64,000 bases of DNA from VKMB-3413 sp041027365 (GTDB taxonomy: Bacteria; Pseudomonadota; Alphaproteobacteria; Rhizobiales; Rhizobiaceae): positions 434,001-498,000 of the forward strand of contig NZ_JBFTEH010000001.1 in NCBI RefSeq assembly GCF_041027365.1. The letters are read 5' to 3'. The notes beneath the pieces were generated by a model, which was not told the origin of the DNA, did no database searches, and was given only the letters and a program-made list of their open reading frames with translations. Positions 1-8,471 of the stretch are shown here, one piece after another. The position numbers and the translations under genes were made by a program. How positions within the stretch are numbered: the first letter of the stretch is position 1; each line of letters opens with the position of its first letter.

Positions 1-2021
1 AATCGGGCGATCCGCAGCGCTTCTTCTCTTTCCTCGAAAGCCGGCAGCCGGGCATCCCGCTGGTGGACGCTCTCGCCGGCCGCGCGGCCCGGCTCGCGCC
101 GCTGGCGCTGCGCGGCGAGGTCGAGGCCGTGCCGGGCGCGAAAGGCAAGAAGCCGACGCTACTCGTCCGCTTCAAGGGAACGGCGAACGGCACGAACATC
201 CAGCTCTCCTCGGCGGTGGAGAACGGGCTCTATGCCCGGACGGAAAGCGGACGCTTCGGCCTCGATCTGCGGCTGGCGAACGGCCATCCGGCCGTCCTGC
301 TGGGACAGCTCGGAATACCCGCCGTCGATCTCGATGCGCCGGGGCCGCTGACCGGCGAACTGTCGGTCTCGGCCAAGGAGACCGGGCCGGCGGTCGTCAG
401 CGCCTCGCTGCGCGCGCCCGGCAGCGAGCTCAGTGCCGACGGCGTCCTGGATGTGGCGCCGGACGGGATCAACCGGGCGGACCTGTCGCTCTACATGCGC
501 AGCGACGACGCCGGGCCCTGGCTTCGCACCACCGCCGTCGACCTCGGCCAGTCCTTCGACGCGGTGCCGCTCGATCTGTCCGGGGGCGTCGTCTACGACT
601 CCGGCGCCTGGACGCTGCGGGACGTGTCGGGGACGATCGACGGCGACGCGGTCTCGGCCGATCTGACGCGGCAAGCCGGCGGCCCGTTCAAGGGCACCGC
701 GCATGTCGGAACGCTATCGCTGCCCTGGCTCGCGAACCTCGTCTACGGCCAACCGCTCGAAACCGCGACGGCGGGCACCGTCTGGCCGAAGGCGCCGTTC
801 CGCTCGAGCCTCCTGCCGCACGCCGGCTTCGACGTCGCCGTCTCCGCGGACCGGTTCGACACCGGCGCGGCCGTGCTCTCCGGCTTTTCGGCCGACCTCG
901 CGGCGACGCAGTCGCAGCTCTCGCTGGAAAAGGCGAAGGCCAGGCTCTACGGCGGCGACGTCTCCGGCCGCATCGCCCTTCGCAACGCCGGCGGAATCGG
1001 CGGGCTGACGCTGCAGGCGACGTCCGGCGGCTTCGACCTCGCCGCGCTCTGGCCCGGCCTTGCGGCGAAGGCGGCCGGCTCGACCGTGTCCGGCACGGTG
1101 CGGCTCGACGGCAGCGGCCAGTCCTATCGCGGCCTCGTTTCCGCCCTGACCGGGGCCGGCAGCGTCACGGTCGCCGGCGCGGCGGTTCCCGGCGTGCCGC
1201 CGGCGCTGCTGCCGCCGCTGCTGGCGGCGGCGGACGCCAAGGGCTTCAGGCCGCAGGGCGATACCAAGACGACCCTCGCAGCCCTCTCCAAGGGCAAGGC
1301 CTTTCCGGTCCCGTCGGCGAAGACCGACTTCTCGGTGACGGCGGGGGTCGCGCATTTCGCCCCGGTGACGGTGACGAAGGGCCCGGAAGCGCTGACGCTT
1401 TCCGGCAGCGTCGATCTCGCGGCGCTGACGCTCGATGCCGACATGCGCCTTTCGATCGCGCCGGGCCTCGACCGCGTGCAAGGAGCCGAACCGTCGATCG
1501 CCTATCAGCTGTCCGGCTCGCTCTTCGATCCGGCGCTCGCCGTCGATGCGACGGCGCTGACGAACTACCTGTCGGTGCGGGCGCTGGAACAGGAGCAAGC
1601 CCGCGTCGAGGCGATGCAGGAAAGCCTGCAGGAGAAGCTGAGGCTGCGCCGGGAGGCGCGGTTCTATCGCTGGCGGCTCGCCGAAGCCGAGCGGAAGGAG
1701 CAGGCGCGCCGGGCGGCCGAGGAGGAAGCCCAGCGGCTCCAGGCCCAGCAGGCGGCCGAGGCCGCGGCGGCCCGGAAGGCGGCGCAGGACAGGGCGAAGG
1801 CGCAGGCCGCGCAGGACCAGGCCAAGCCGGAGGCCGCCCCGAGCCCCGGAGCGGCTGCGAAGACGTCGGCAAGTTCCGGCGACAAGAGTGGCGGAGCGGC
1901 GACGAAGGGGCCGGCCGGCGGGCTCGACTTCAACGGAGCGGTGCCCGGCGCCTCCGGCCCGGGCGGCGGCGAGGCGGGGTTTCAGGCGCTTCCCGGCGTG
2001 AAGAGCCAGGCCGAGTTCTGA
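1..2021 (+). CDS. AsmA-family protein, C-terminal part (5' end outside window)
   Basis: The reading frame is open from the first bases of the window and ends at 2021, so only the C-terminal ~670 residues are visible; the GTG at 63 is probably internal. AsmA-like proteins are anchored in the inner membrane and span the periplasm, and several are implicated in lipid transport or outer-membrane assembly. The visible part consists of beta-rich segments typical of AsmA C-termini (for example LRLANGHPAVLLGQLG near the start and LTLSGSVDLAAL further on). A charged Ala/Gln/Glu/Arg-rich predicted coiled coil follows (about residues 500-600 of the visible part), then a Gly/Ala/Pro-rich tail. The family call is confident; the exact function is not known. 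Confidence 0.75.
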   Translation, partial: SGDPQRFFSFLESRQPGIPLVDALAGRAARLAPLALRGEVEAVPGAKGKKPTLLVRFKGTANGTNIQLSSAVENGLYARTESGRFGLDLRLANGHPAVLLGQLGIPAVDLDAPGPLTGELSVSAKETGPAVVSASLRAPGSELSADGVLDVAPDGINRADLSLYMRSDDAGPWLRTTAVDLGQSFDAVPLDLSGGVVYDSGAWTLRDVSGTIDGDAVSADLTRQAGGPFKGTAHVGTLSLPWLANLVYGQPLETATAGTVWPKAPFRSSLLPHAGFDVAVSADRFDTGAAVLSGFSADLAATQSQLSLEKAKARLYGGDVSGRIALRNAGGIGGLTLQATSGGFDLAALWPGLAAKAAGSTVSGTVRLDGSGQSYRGLVSALTGAGSVTVAGAAVPGVPPALLPPLLAAADAKGFRPQGDTKTTLAALSKGKAFPVPSAKTDFSVTAGVAHFAPVTVTKGPEALTLSGSVDLAALTLDADMRLSIAPGLDRVQGAEPSIAYQLSGSLFDPALAVDATALTNYLSVRALEQEQARVEAMQESLQEKLRLRREARFYRWRLAEAERKEQARRAAEEEAQRLQAQQAAEAAAARKAAQDRAKAQAAQDQAKPEAAPSPGAAAKTSASSGDKSGGAATKGPAGGLDFNGAVPGASGPGGGEAGFQALPGVKSQAEF

Positions 2022-2058
2022 GGCCGCGGCCCCGGTTCGACGTGTCGCGCGTCTCCGG

Positions 2059-2289
2059 TCAGTCCGCGCCCCTGGCCGCGCGCGCCAGCGCGTCCTCCAG
2101 AACGAAGATCCGGATCGCCGAGGACAGGTTGGATGCCGGGTCGCGCTCGGCGTCGATCCCGGCGACGAGTCGCGCGGTCGACAGGCCACGCTCTGCCGCG
2201 ATCGTCCTCAGACGCTCCCAGAACCGGTCTTCGATGCTGATCGAGGTGGAATGGCCGGCGATCGCCACCGACCGCTTGACGATCGTCAC
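2059..2289 (-). CDS. Ribbon-helix-helix domain protein
   Basis: A 76-residue protein resembling the small ribbon-helix-helix (RHH_4-type) proteins of alphaproteobacteria. An early beta-strand-like segment (SVAIAGHSTSISIE) is followed by two helices (FWERLRTIAAERGL, STARLVAGIDAER), as in MetJ/Arc-type DNA-binding dimers, so it may be a small transcription factor; no target can be named. The start is a GTG overlapping the stop of the upstream DUF4169 gene (GTGA), which implies translational coupling. It is the last gene of the leftward set sspB-DUF4169-RHH. Confidence 0.7.
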   Translation of the reverse strand: MTIVKRSVAIAGHSTSISIEDRFWERLRTIAAERGLSTARLVAGIDAERDPASNLSSAIRIFVLEDALARAARGAD

Positions 2290-2489
2290 GCCTCGTCCGG
2301 CGCGGCAGGGTCGGGCGGCTCGCGCCGCGCACCATCGAGACGGTGCGCCGCCCGGTCGCGCTCGGCCTTCGCGGCCTCGCGCAGGGCCTTCGGCGTCCCG
2401 AACTTGACGCGATTGTCGGAAGCGGCGCGCTCTGCCGCGTCGCGCGCCCGCCGCTTGCGGACCTGACGCAGGTTGACGACGTCGCCCAC
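2286..2489 (-). CDS. DUF4169 family protein
   Basis: A 67-residue, highly charged protein with the N-terminal pattern GDVVNLRQVRKRRAR followed by a basic helix, matching the small DUF4169 proteins found in Rhizobiales and relatives. Function is unknown. The start is a GTG ten bases after the sspB stop, and its end overlaps the next gene by four bases, so the three genes are probably co-transcribed. The Arg/Lys-rich N-terminus would allow nucleic-acid binding, but that is speculation. Confidence 0.7.
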   Translation of the reverse strand: MGDVVNLRQVRKRRARDAAERAASDNRVKFGTPKALREAAKAERDRAAHRLDGARREPPDPAAPDEA

Positions 2490-2498
2490 GCCGCGGTC

Positions 2499-3092
2499 TC
2501 AGGTCTTCTTGCGGAAAGCGTCGAGCGAAACGACCTCGGCGTCCTTCTTCGAAACGGCCTTGTCATCGCCCTTCGCGCCCGACTTTCCGGCGCCGGCGGC
2601 AGCCGTCTCGGCCTTCTTGGCGGGCAGCTTGGTCGGCGCCTCGCCGCCCGCGGGAACGGGCGCGACCGGTTGCGGCGCCACCGGCTCCAGCGAGGCGATC
2701 TCGGCCGACTCGGTCTGGGTGTTGGCGGCGGCCGCGCCCTGCACGTCGAACTCCAGCTCGAAGTTCACCGCCGGGTCGTAGAAGCCGCGGATCGCGCTGA
2801 ACGGCACCAGCAGACGCTCCGGAATGTCGGAGAAGGACAGGCCGACCTCGAAGGCATTCTCGTTGACCTGGAGGTCCCAGTACTGGTGCTGGATGACGAT
2901 CGTCATCAGCTCCGGATACTTCTCGCGCAGGCGCGAGGAGATCCGCACGCCCGGCGCGGACGTCAGAAAGGTGATGAAGAAATGATGCTCGCCGGGCAGA
3001 CCGGTCTTGGCGACTTCGCTCAAGACCTTGCGGATCACGCCGCGCAGCGCGTCCTGTGCGAGAACATCGTAACGGATGAGGTCTTGGCCCAT
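2499..3092 (-). CDS. sspB: SspB-family protease adaptor (alpha type)
   Basis: 197 residues from the ATG at 3092, chosen because the family begins MGQDLIRYD; an upstream in-frame ATG would add 12 unrelated residues. SspB binds the ssrA degradation tag on stalled-ribosome products and delivers them to ClpXP. The folded peptide-binding domain occupies about residues 1-135 (motifs GLPGEHHFFITF, PELMTIVIQHQYWDL, FSAIRGFYDP). A long Ala/Pro/Lys-rich linker follows, ending in VVSLDAFRKKT, the kind of C-terminal tail used to dock on ClpX. The tmRNA gene that encodes the tag lies immediately upstream on the same strand, so tag and adaptor genes are adjacent. Confidence 0.92.
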   Translation of the reverse strand: MGQDLIRYDVLAQDALRGVIRKVLSEVAKTGLPGEHHFFITFLTSAPGVRISSRLREKYPELMTIVIQHQYWDLQVNENAFEVGLSFSDIPERLLVPFSAIRGFYDPAVNFELEFDVQGAAAANTQTESAEIASLEPVAPQPVAPVPAGGEAPTKLPAKKAETAAAGAGKSGAKGDDKAVSKKDAEVVSLDAFRKKT

Positions 3093-3150
3093 TGCGGTGT
3101 CCCGAATTTCCTTCCCCCGGCGATACACAAGGTGCGTATCTCATGAAAGT

Positions 3151-3176
3151 GGAGGCTTCTGTTGCCAGGCGCCTCC
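3151..3176 (-). terminator. Hairpin at 3' end of ssrA
   Basis: GGAGGC pairs with GCCTCC across a 14-base loop, followed on the minus strand by ACTTT. It may be the transcript's terminator or part of the last structured element of the coding piece. Confidence 0.45.
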
Positions 3177-3472
3177 GAGCCCCGCCTAGAAGTGCGAACC
3201 CCCAGGACTTGAATTGAAGCGTTCGCGCTGCTTACGCAGCGAGACGAGCTTCCGCATAGTTGTCGTTGGCAACTATTGATACGGCCCGATAACGGCGGAA
3301 CCATGCCGAGCGAAAATTCGATCTTTACGCCCTCGTCGATCCTATTTCGCCCCCGCCACATCCCAGCACACGCAGGCCGCTGGGATGTGGTGGAGGCGCC
3401 GGGTACCGCCCCCGGGTCCGAAAGGTTTATTCCATCGAACGTTTATCGCCATAGTCGGACGAATGCCCGACA
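3151..3472 (-). ncRNA. ssrA: tmRNA, circularly permuted two-piece type
   Basis: On the minus strand the acceptor piece comes first and ends with encoded CCA at 3388, preceded by the T-arm-like segment around 3398-3422. An intervening loop (3355-3387) can form a hairpin from CATCCCAGC and GCTGGGATG. The coding piece begins GGGGGCG at 3354 and can pair with CGCCUCC of the acceptor end (one G-U) to form the seven-base acceptor stem. The tag reading frame runs 3270-3232 and encodes ANDNYAEARLAA followed by TAA, the alphaproteobacterial tag. The gene rescues stalled ribosomes. The acceptor-before-coding order is diagnostic of the permuted alpha-type gene. The outer ends are estimates. Confidence 0.93.
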
Positions 3473-3478
3473 CGGCGG

Positions 3479-3507
3479 AATATAAGGACAACGCCGGGCG
3501 GTGAAAA
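3479..3507 (-). promoter_or_regulatory. Probable sigma-70 promoter of ssrA
   Basis: On the minus strand TTTTCA (3507-3502) and TATATT (3484-3479) are 17 bases apart, just upstream of the acceptor piece. The -10 element is good and the -35 is partial. Confidence 0.5.
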
Positions 3508-3757
3508 GGGGATGGCGGCTTGAATCGGCTACGGAATCGCTCGGGCGAGCCGGTTTGATGCGCAGGGGCGGCCGCGTGGCGCGCCGGGCGCGAGCTGTGG
3601 ATAGGATGCGCGGCATGACCTGCGGCCATGCGCCGGAGCCGTTTCTCCGCTAAAAGCTCGGCGAAGGCCGAGGCGGATCCGCAACGCGGGACGGCTTCGG
3701 GCGACGCGGGGGCGCCGGTCGCAGGACGGGCGCCGGGACGTGCGGAAGGCAGCCTGG

Positions 3758-4552
3758 ATGCGACAGTATCTCGATCTTCTCCAGCTCGTGCTGGACACCG
3801 GCGCGGTCAAGTCGGACCGCACGGGAACCGGCACGCGCTCGGTCTTCGGCCATCAGATGCGCTTCGACCTGTCCGACGGCTTTCCCCTGCTGACGACCAA
3901 GAAGCTGCATATCCGCTCGATCGTCCACGAGCTCCTCTGGTTCCTGAAGGGCGACACCAACATCGCCTATCTCCGCGAGAACGGGGTGCGCATCTGGGAC
4001 GAATGGGCCGACGAGAACGGCGATCTCGGCCCCGTCTACGGGGCGCAGTGGCGCTCCTGGCCGGACTATCACGGCGGCCATATCGACCAGATCGCCAATG
4101 TGGTCCGCCAGATCCGGACCAATCCGAACTCGCGCCGGCTGATCGTCTCGGCCTGGAATCCGGCGCTGGTCGACGAAATGGCGCTGCCGCCCTGCCACTG
4201 TCTGTTCCAGTTCTACGTCGCGGACGGAAAGCTCTCCTGCCAGCTCTACCAGCGCTCGGCCGACATCTTCCTCGGCGTGCCCTTCAACATCGCCTCCTAC
4301 GCGCTGCTGACGGCGATGGTGGCGCAGGTGACTGGGCTCAAGGCCGGCGATTTCGTCCACACCCTCGGCGACGCCCACCTTTACGCCGACCATCTCGACC
4401 AGGCGCGGCTGCAACTGACCCGCCAGCCGCTGAATCTGCCGAGGCTGGTGCTGAATCCGGCGGTCGACGACCTCTTCGCCTTCCGCTTCGAGGACATCGC
4501 GGTCGAGGACTACGAGGCGCATCCGCACATCAAGGCGAAGGTGGCGGTCTGA
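3758..4552 (+). CDS. thyA: Thymidylate synthase
   Basis: 264 residues, the same length as the Escherichia coli enzyme. It methylates dUMP to dTMP using methylene-tetrahydrofolate, giving dihydrofolate. Key motifs are visible: the phosphate-binding R21 in KSDRTGTGT, WDEWADENGDLGPVYG, the catalytic C146 in PPCHC, and QLYQRSADIFLGVPFNIASYALL. The start at 3758 (MRQYLDLLQL) matches the family; an in-frame codon 18 bases upstream would add unrelated residues. It is followed by dihydrofolate reductase, which regenerates the folate cofactor. Confidence 0.97.
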   Translation: MRQYLDLLQLVLDTGAVKSDRTGTGTRSVFGHQMRFDLSDGFPLLTTKKLHIRSIVHELLWFLKGDTNIAYLRENGVRIWDEWADENGDLGPVYGAQWRSWPDYHGGHIDQIANVVRQIRTNPNSRRLIVSAWNPALVDEMALPPCHCLFQFYVADGKLSCQLYQRSADIFLGVPFNIASYALLTAMVAQVTGLKAGDFVHTLGDAHLYADHLDQARLQLTRQPLNLPRLVLNPAVDDLFAFRFEDIAVEDYEAHPHIKAKVAV

Positions 4553-4739
4553 GGCGTTCGGGATGCGTCGGTAGAGGCTTTGCGGCGAGGTGGCCCGCGC
4601 CGCAAAGCCGAACGCCTCCGGCCGGTGGACCGTCCGTCCTTCGCGCCCTGGGGACGAGCGCGAGGCGCCGCTCGCAGGCGCTTGTCTCGCCCCCTGAATC
4701 CTGCCAACAACCGGCCTCCCGATAGAAGGATCCTCGTCC

Positions 4740-5492
4740 TTGGCTGGTAGGAAACGAGTCAAGCTGCCGTCGGCGACTGCGCTGGTCGCGCGGTCGAAGG
4801 GCGGACACGTCATCGGCCGCGAGAACCAGCTGCCCTGGCATCTCGGCAGCGACCTCCGGCTGTTCCGTCAGCGCACCACCGGCCACGCGGTGATCATGGG
4901 GCGGCGTACCTACGAGTCGATCGGCCGGCCGCTGCCGAACCGGCTGAACATCGTCCTGTCGCACCGGCCGATCGAGACCACCGACCAGCTGAAATGGGCG
5001 AACAGCCCGTCGACCGCGCTGCTGATCGCCGACGCCTTCAGCATCATCAACGCCAGGCGGGAATTCTTCCTGATCGGCGGCGCGACGGTCTACGAACTCT
5101 TCGGGTCCCTGATCAACAAGGTGTTCCTGACCGAGGTCGCGGCGGACGGCCTGACGGGCGACGCCTATTTCGACTGGACCTTCTCCGAGGATTCCTGGTG
5201 GCGGGCGCCGGGCGTGCGCTCGTTCCCGGCCTCCGAGCGCGACGACTACGCCTTCGACGTCGCCTGCTACATCAGGCGGGTGCAGCGGCTGCGCACGCAG
5301 GTCGAGGAGGACTTCGTCCGCCAATATCCGCATCTCAGGGCGTTTGTCGGACCCTATGAAGACGAGGATGCGGAGGTCGCCGAGGAGACGCAGCTCGATC
5401 TCTTCGGCGATCCCGCGCCGATGGCCGGGGCTCCGGACCGCGAGCCGGAGATGACGGAGTTCGAGGCGCGGCAGCTCGACCTTTTCGCCTGA
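4740..5492 (+). CDS. folA: Dihydrofolate reductase with C-terminal extension
   Basis: Reduces dihydrofolate, the by-product of ThyA, to tetrahydrofolate using NADPH. Visible motifs are IGRENQLPWHLGSDLRLF, with the active-site acid D38 and W33, then VIMGRRTYESIGRPLPNR, and IGGATVYELF for NADPH binding. The catalytic domain fills about the first 180 of 250 residues. The remaining ~70 are acidic and contain two QLDLF motifs, longer than the usual 160-170-residue enzyme. The start is a TTG with a purine-rich GAAGGA about ten bases upstream; the N-terminal strand SATALVARSK departs from the usual form. It lies 187 bp after thyA on the same strand. Confidence 0.88.
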   Translation: MAGRKRVKLPSATALVARSKGGHVIGRENQLPWHLGSDLRLFRQRTTGHAVIMGRRTYESIGRPLPNRLNIVLSHRPIETTDQLKWANSPSTALLIADAFSIINARREFFLIGGATVYELFGSLINKVFLTEVAADGLTGDAYFDWTFSEDSWWRAPGVRSFPASERDDYAFDVACYIRRVQRLRTQVEEDFVRQYPHLRAFVGPYEDEDAEVAEETQLDLFGDPAPMAGAPDREPEMTEFEARQLDLFA

Positions 5493-5564
5493 CATCGGCC
5501 CCGCGGACCGTTGCACCGCGTTCACCATCGCCGGCGGCGCCTGGGCAATTCGGTCGCACGCGCG

Positions 5565-5593
5565 TTGAAAGCCGATTTGGCAATTCTTATAAG
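5565..5593 (+). promoter_or_regulatory. Sigma-70 promoter of the hflK-hflC operon
   Basis: TTGAAA (5565-5570) and TATAAG (5588-5593) are separated by exactly 17 bases, about 80 bases upstream of the hflK start. It is the only good match in the gap after folA. Confidence 0.65.
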
Positions 5594-5675
5594 GCCTGAG
5601 ACACTTTGGTGGGCGTCAAACTGTACGCCGGGAATCTCCCTCGCATCCTAGCCCTAGCATCTTGAAAGGACTTCA

Positions 5676-6881
5676 ATGCCCTGGAGTAATCAGACCGGCG
5701 GCGGCGGCTGGAAAGGTGGCGGCAACGGCGGCCCCTGGGGCCAGCGCCCGCAGGGCCCGCGCCCTGGCGGCGGTGGCGGAGGCGGCGGTTCGCCGGATCT
5801 GGAAGACATCCTGCGGCGCGGCCAGGACCGGCTCCGCCGCGCGATGCCGGGCGGCTCCGGCGGCGGCATGATCGGCTGGGCTCTCCTCGCCGTCGTCATC
5901 CTGTTCGCCCTTTGGCTGTTCAAGGCGATCTACACCGTCCAGCCGGATCAGGTCGGCGTCGAGATGGTGTTCGGCAAGCCGAAGGCCGAGCTGTCGCAGC
6001 CGGGCCTGCACTTCATGTTCTGGCCGATCGAGACGGTCGACACGGTTCCCGTCGTGGAAAGCCAGATGTCGATCGGCGGCAGTCAGACCAGCGACAATTC
6101 CGGGCTGATGCTGTCCGGCGATCAGAACATCGTCAACGTGCAGTTCGCCGTCCTCTATCAGGTCGACAACCCGACCAACTACCTCTTCGACGTCGAGGAT
6201 CCCGTCGGGATGCTGAAGCAGGTCTCCGAGAGCGCGATGCGCGAGGTCGTCGGACGCCGCCCCGTGCAGGACGTCTTCCGCGACGACCGCGCCGGCATCG
6301 CCGAGGAAGTCCGCAAGATCACCCAGGACACGATGAACGAGTACAAGGCGGGCCTTCGGGTCAACGCCATCTCGATCGAGGACGCCGCGCCGCCGAGCCA
6401 GGTGGCCGACGCCTTCGACGAGGTGCAGCGCGCCGAGCAGGACGAGGACCGTTTCGTCGAGGAGGCGAACCGCTACCGCAACCAGCAGCTCGGCCAGGCC
6501 CGCGGCCAGGCGGCGCAGATCCGCGAGGACGCGGCGGCCTACAAGGACCGCGTCGTGCAGGAGGCCGAAGGCGAGGCGCAACGCTTCAGTTCGGTACGTG
6601 AACAGTACGAGAAGGCGCCGGCGGTGACCCGCAAGCGCATGTTCCTTGAGACGATGGAGGGCGTTCTCAAGGACTCCAAGAAGGTGATCGTCGAGCCCGG
6701 CGCGTCCGGGACGTCGGGGATCGTCCCCTACCTGCCGCTCGACCAGCTGCAGGGCCCGAGCGGAAGCCGGAACGGCGGCCGCAGCGGCACCGCGAGCGGC
6801 GGCGCATCCCGCAGCGGCAGTGCTTCCGGCAGCGGCGGCACCTCGCTGTCCAATTCCAACGCGCAGGCGAGGAGCAACTGA
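5676..6881 (+). CDS. hflK: HflK, membrane SPFH/prohibitin-family FtsH modulator
   Basis: 401 residues. HflK and HflC form a periplasm-facing complex that surrounds and modulates the membrane protease FtsH. A Gly-rich cytoplasmic N-terminus (about 1-60) precedes one transmembrane segment (MIGWALLAVVILFALWLF, ~65-83). The SPFH/Band-7 domain begins at YTVQPDQVGVEMVFGKP and includes GLHFMFWPIETVDTV, and a helical region rich in Ala/Glu/Gln follows. The C-terminus is a Ser/Gly-rich tail. GAAAGGA upstream of the ATG is the ribosome site. Its TGA overlaps the hflC ATG by one base (TGATG), so the two subunits are translationally coupled. Confidence 0.95.
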   Translation: MPWSNQTGGGGWKGGGNGGPWGQRPQGPRPGGGGGGGGSPDLEDILRRGQDRLRRAMPGGSGGGMIGWALLAVVILFALWLFKAIYTVQPDQVGVEMVFGKPKAELSQPGLHFMFWPIETVDTVPVVESQMSIGGSQTSDNSGLMLSGDQNIVNVQFAVLYQVDNPTNYLFDVEDPVGMLKQVSESAMREVVGRRPVQDVFRDDRAGIAEEVRKITQDTMNEYKAGLRVNAISIEDAAPPSQVADAFDEVQRAEQDEDRFVEEANRYRNQQLGQARGQAAQIREDAAAYKDRVVQEAEGEAQRFSSVREQYEKAPAVTRKRMFLETMEGVLKDSKKVIVEPGASGTSGIVPYLPLDQLQGPSGSRNGGRSGTASGGASRSGSASGSGGTSLSNSNAQARSN

Positions 6882-8128
6882 TGGCCAACCGCATCTACGC
6901 TGCGCTCGCCGCGCTCGCCGTCGTCCTGCTCCTGATCTGGAACTCGACCTTCGTCGTCAACGAAAAGGAGCAGGCGCTGGTCCTGCGCTTCGGCGAAATC
7001 CGCCGGGTGGTCGACCAGCCTGGGCTCTACTTCAAGCTGCCGTTCTCCTTTATCGGGGCGGATAACGTCCAGACCCTGCCGGACCGGCTGCTGCGCTTCG
7101 ATCTCGACAATATCCGCGTCCAGGTCTCGGGCGGCAAGTTCTACGAGGTCGACGCGTTCATGGTCTACAACATCGCCGATGCCGCGAAGTTCAGGCAGAC
7201 CGTGTCCGGCTCGATCCCGCAGGCCGAGCAGCGACTGCGCACGCGCCTCGATGCGGCGCTGCGCCGGGTCTACGGCCTGCGCGGGTTCGAGGCGGCCCTG
7301 TCGAACGAACGCGGCGAGATGATGCGCCAGGTGCGCGACGAGATCCGGCCGGACGCCGCCCAGCTCGGCATCGACATCGACGACGTGAGGATCCGCCGCA
7401 CCGACCTGACGCAGGAGGTCTCGCAGCAGACCTACGAGCGCATGCAGGCCGAGCGGCTGGCCGAGGCGGAGCGCCTGCGGGCCCGCGGCCAGGTCGCCGC
7501 CCGGCAGATCAAGGCCGGCGCCGACCGCGAGGTGGTGGAGACCGTCGCGGCGGCGCAGCGCGAAGCGGAGATCCTGAAAGGGCAGGGCGAGGCGGAACGC
7601 TCGCGCATCTTCGCCGAGGCCTATTCGAAGAACCCCGAGTTCTTCGACTTCTACCGGTCGATGGAAGCCTACCGGCAGGCGCTCGAGAACAGCGGCACCA
7701 CCATGGTCCTGTCGCCGGACACGGAATTCTTCCGCTACTTCAAGAGCGATACCGGCGACATGCCGTCCGCGCCGGACCAGCCGGCGACCGGCAATCCCGC
7801 CGGCCCGGGAAGCGGATCGGCCGGCGGCACGTCCGGACCTGCCGGGACGTCTTCCGGCATTCCGGGGACGGCCGCGCCGCGGCCGGAGGCGGCCATCCGG
7901 CCGGCGCCCGGTTCCGCAACGGGTAGCGCCGCGTCCGCAGCGCAGCCGGCCGGCGCCGGTGGCTCGGCTGCACAGGCTTCCACCGCCGCGAACGCCAGCG
8001 GCGCGGCAAGCACCGGCGGAGCGGCTCCGGCGACAGGCGCATCGCCTGCCGCGTCGTCCGCTCCCGGGGCGTCCGGCGCGAACGAAGCCCAGGCTTCGCC
8101 CGCCCTGGCGCCGTCCGTCGCGCAGTGA
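6881..8128 (+). CDS. hflC: HflC with long low-complexity C-terminal extension
   Basis: Partner of HflK in the FtsH-regulating complex. An N-terminal membrane anchor (IYAALAALAVVLLLIW) leads into the SPFH domain (NEKEQALVLRFGEIRRVVDQPGLYFKLPF), and the helical region contains EAERLRARGQ and the typical RSMEAYRQAL segment. The canonical protein ends near FFRYFKSD at about residue 290. Here it continues for roughly 125 residues of Ala/Gly/Ser/Pro/Thr-rich sequence with no break in frame. The gene is coupled to hflK upstream and its stop overlaps the GTG of the DUF2065 gene. Family identity is certain; the tail is unusual. Confidence 0.94.
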   Translation: MANRIYAALAALAVVLLLIWNSTFVVNEKEQALVLRFGEIRRVVDQPGLYFKLPFSFIGADNVQTLPDRLLRFDLDNIRVQVSGGKFYEVDAFMVYNIADAAKFRQTVSGSIPQAEQRLRTRLDAALRRVYGLRGFEAALSNERGEMMRQVRDEIRPDAAQLGIDIDDVRIRRTDLTQEVSQQTYERMQAERLAEAERLRARGQVAARQIKAGADREVVETVAAAQREAEILKGQGEAERSRIFAEAYSKNPEFFDFYRSMEAYRQALENSGTTMVLSPDTEFFRYFKSDTGDMPSAPDQPATGNPAGPGSGSAGGTSGPAGTSSGIPGTAAPRPEAAIRPAPGSATGSAASAAQPAGAGGSAAQASTAANASGAASTGGAAPATGASPAASSAPGASGANEAQASPALAPSVAQ

Positions 8129-8310
8129 CGGATTTCTTCGACGCGCTCGGTCTGCTCCTGGTGATCGAGGGCATCTTCTACTGCCTGTTTCCGGGCGCCG
8201 TGCGGCGCCTGGCGGAACGCGCCGGCAGCCTGCCGGAATCCCGCATGCGGATCGGCGGGCTGATCGCCGCCTGCCTCGGCGTCGGTGTCGTCTGGCTCGT
8301 GCGCCAGTAA
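8125..8310 (+). CDS. DUF2065 family small membrane protein
   Basis: 61 residues with two hydrophobic segments (ALGLLLVIEGIFYCLFPG and IGGLIAACLGVGVVWLV), the pattern of DUF2065 proteins commonly found downstream of hflC in proteobacteria. It is an inner-membrane protein of unknown function. The GTG start overlaps the hflC stop (GTGA), so it is the third gene of the hflK-hflC operon. The location suggests a link with HflKC/FtsH, which is inference from neighbourhood only. Confidence 0.82.
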   Translation: MTDFFDALGLLLVIEGIFYCLFPGAVRRLAERAGSLPESRMRIGGLIAACLGVGVVWLVRQ

Positions 8311-8471
8311 GGCCGGCCGCCGGGGCCGCTGCCGCGCCAGCGCGATCACGCTTGCCGGAACGGCCAACAAAGCCCTTGATTCAGCCGGAATTCTCGGCTC
8401 CCGTCTGCGTCGCGTGACAGATCCGCAATGCGCGCCGCGGCGGACGTCAGGCCGAACTCGAGGAATCTGCG

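Noticed and set aside
714..2189. Long minus-strand open frame opposite the AsmA-like gene
   Set aside because: Arg/Gly/Ala-rich composition typical of the antisense of a GC-rich gene, no domain, and full overlap with a well-supported gene.
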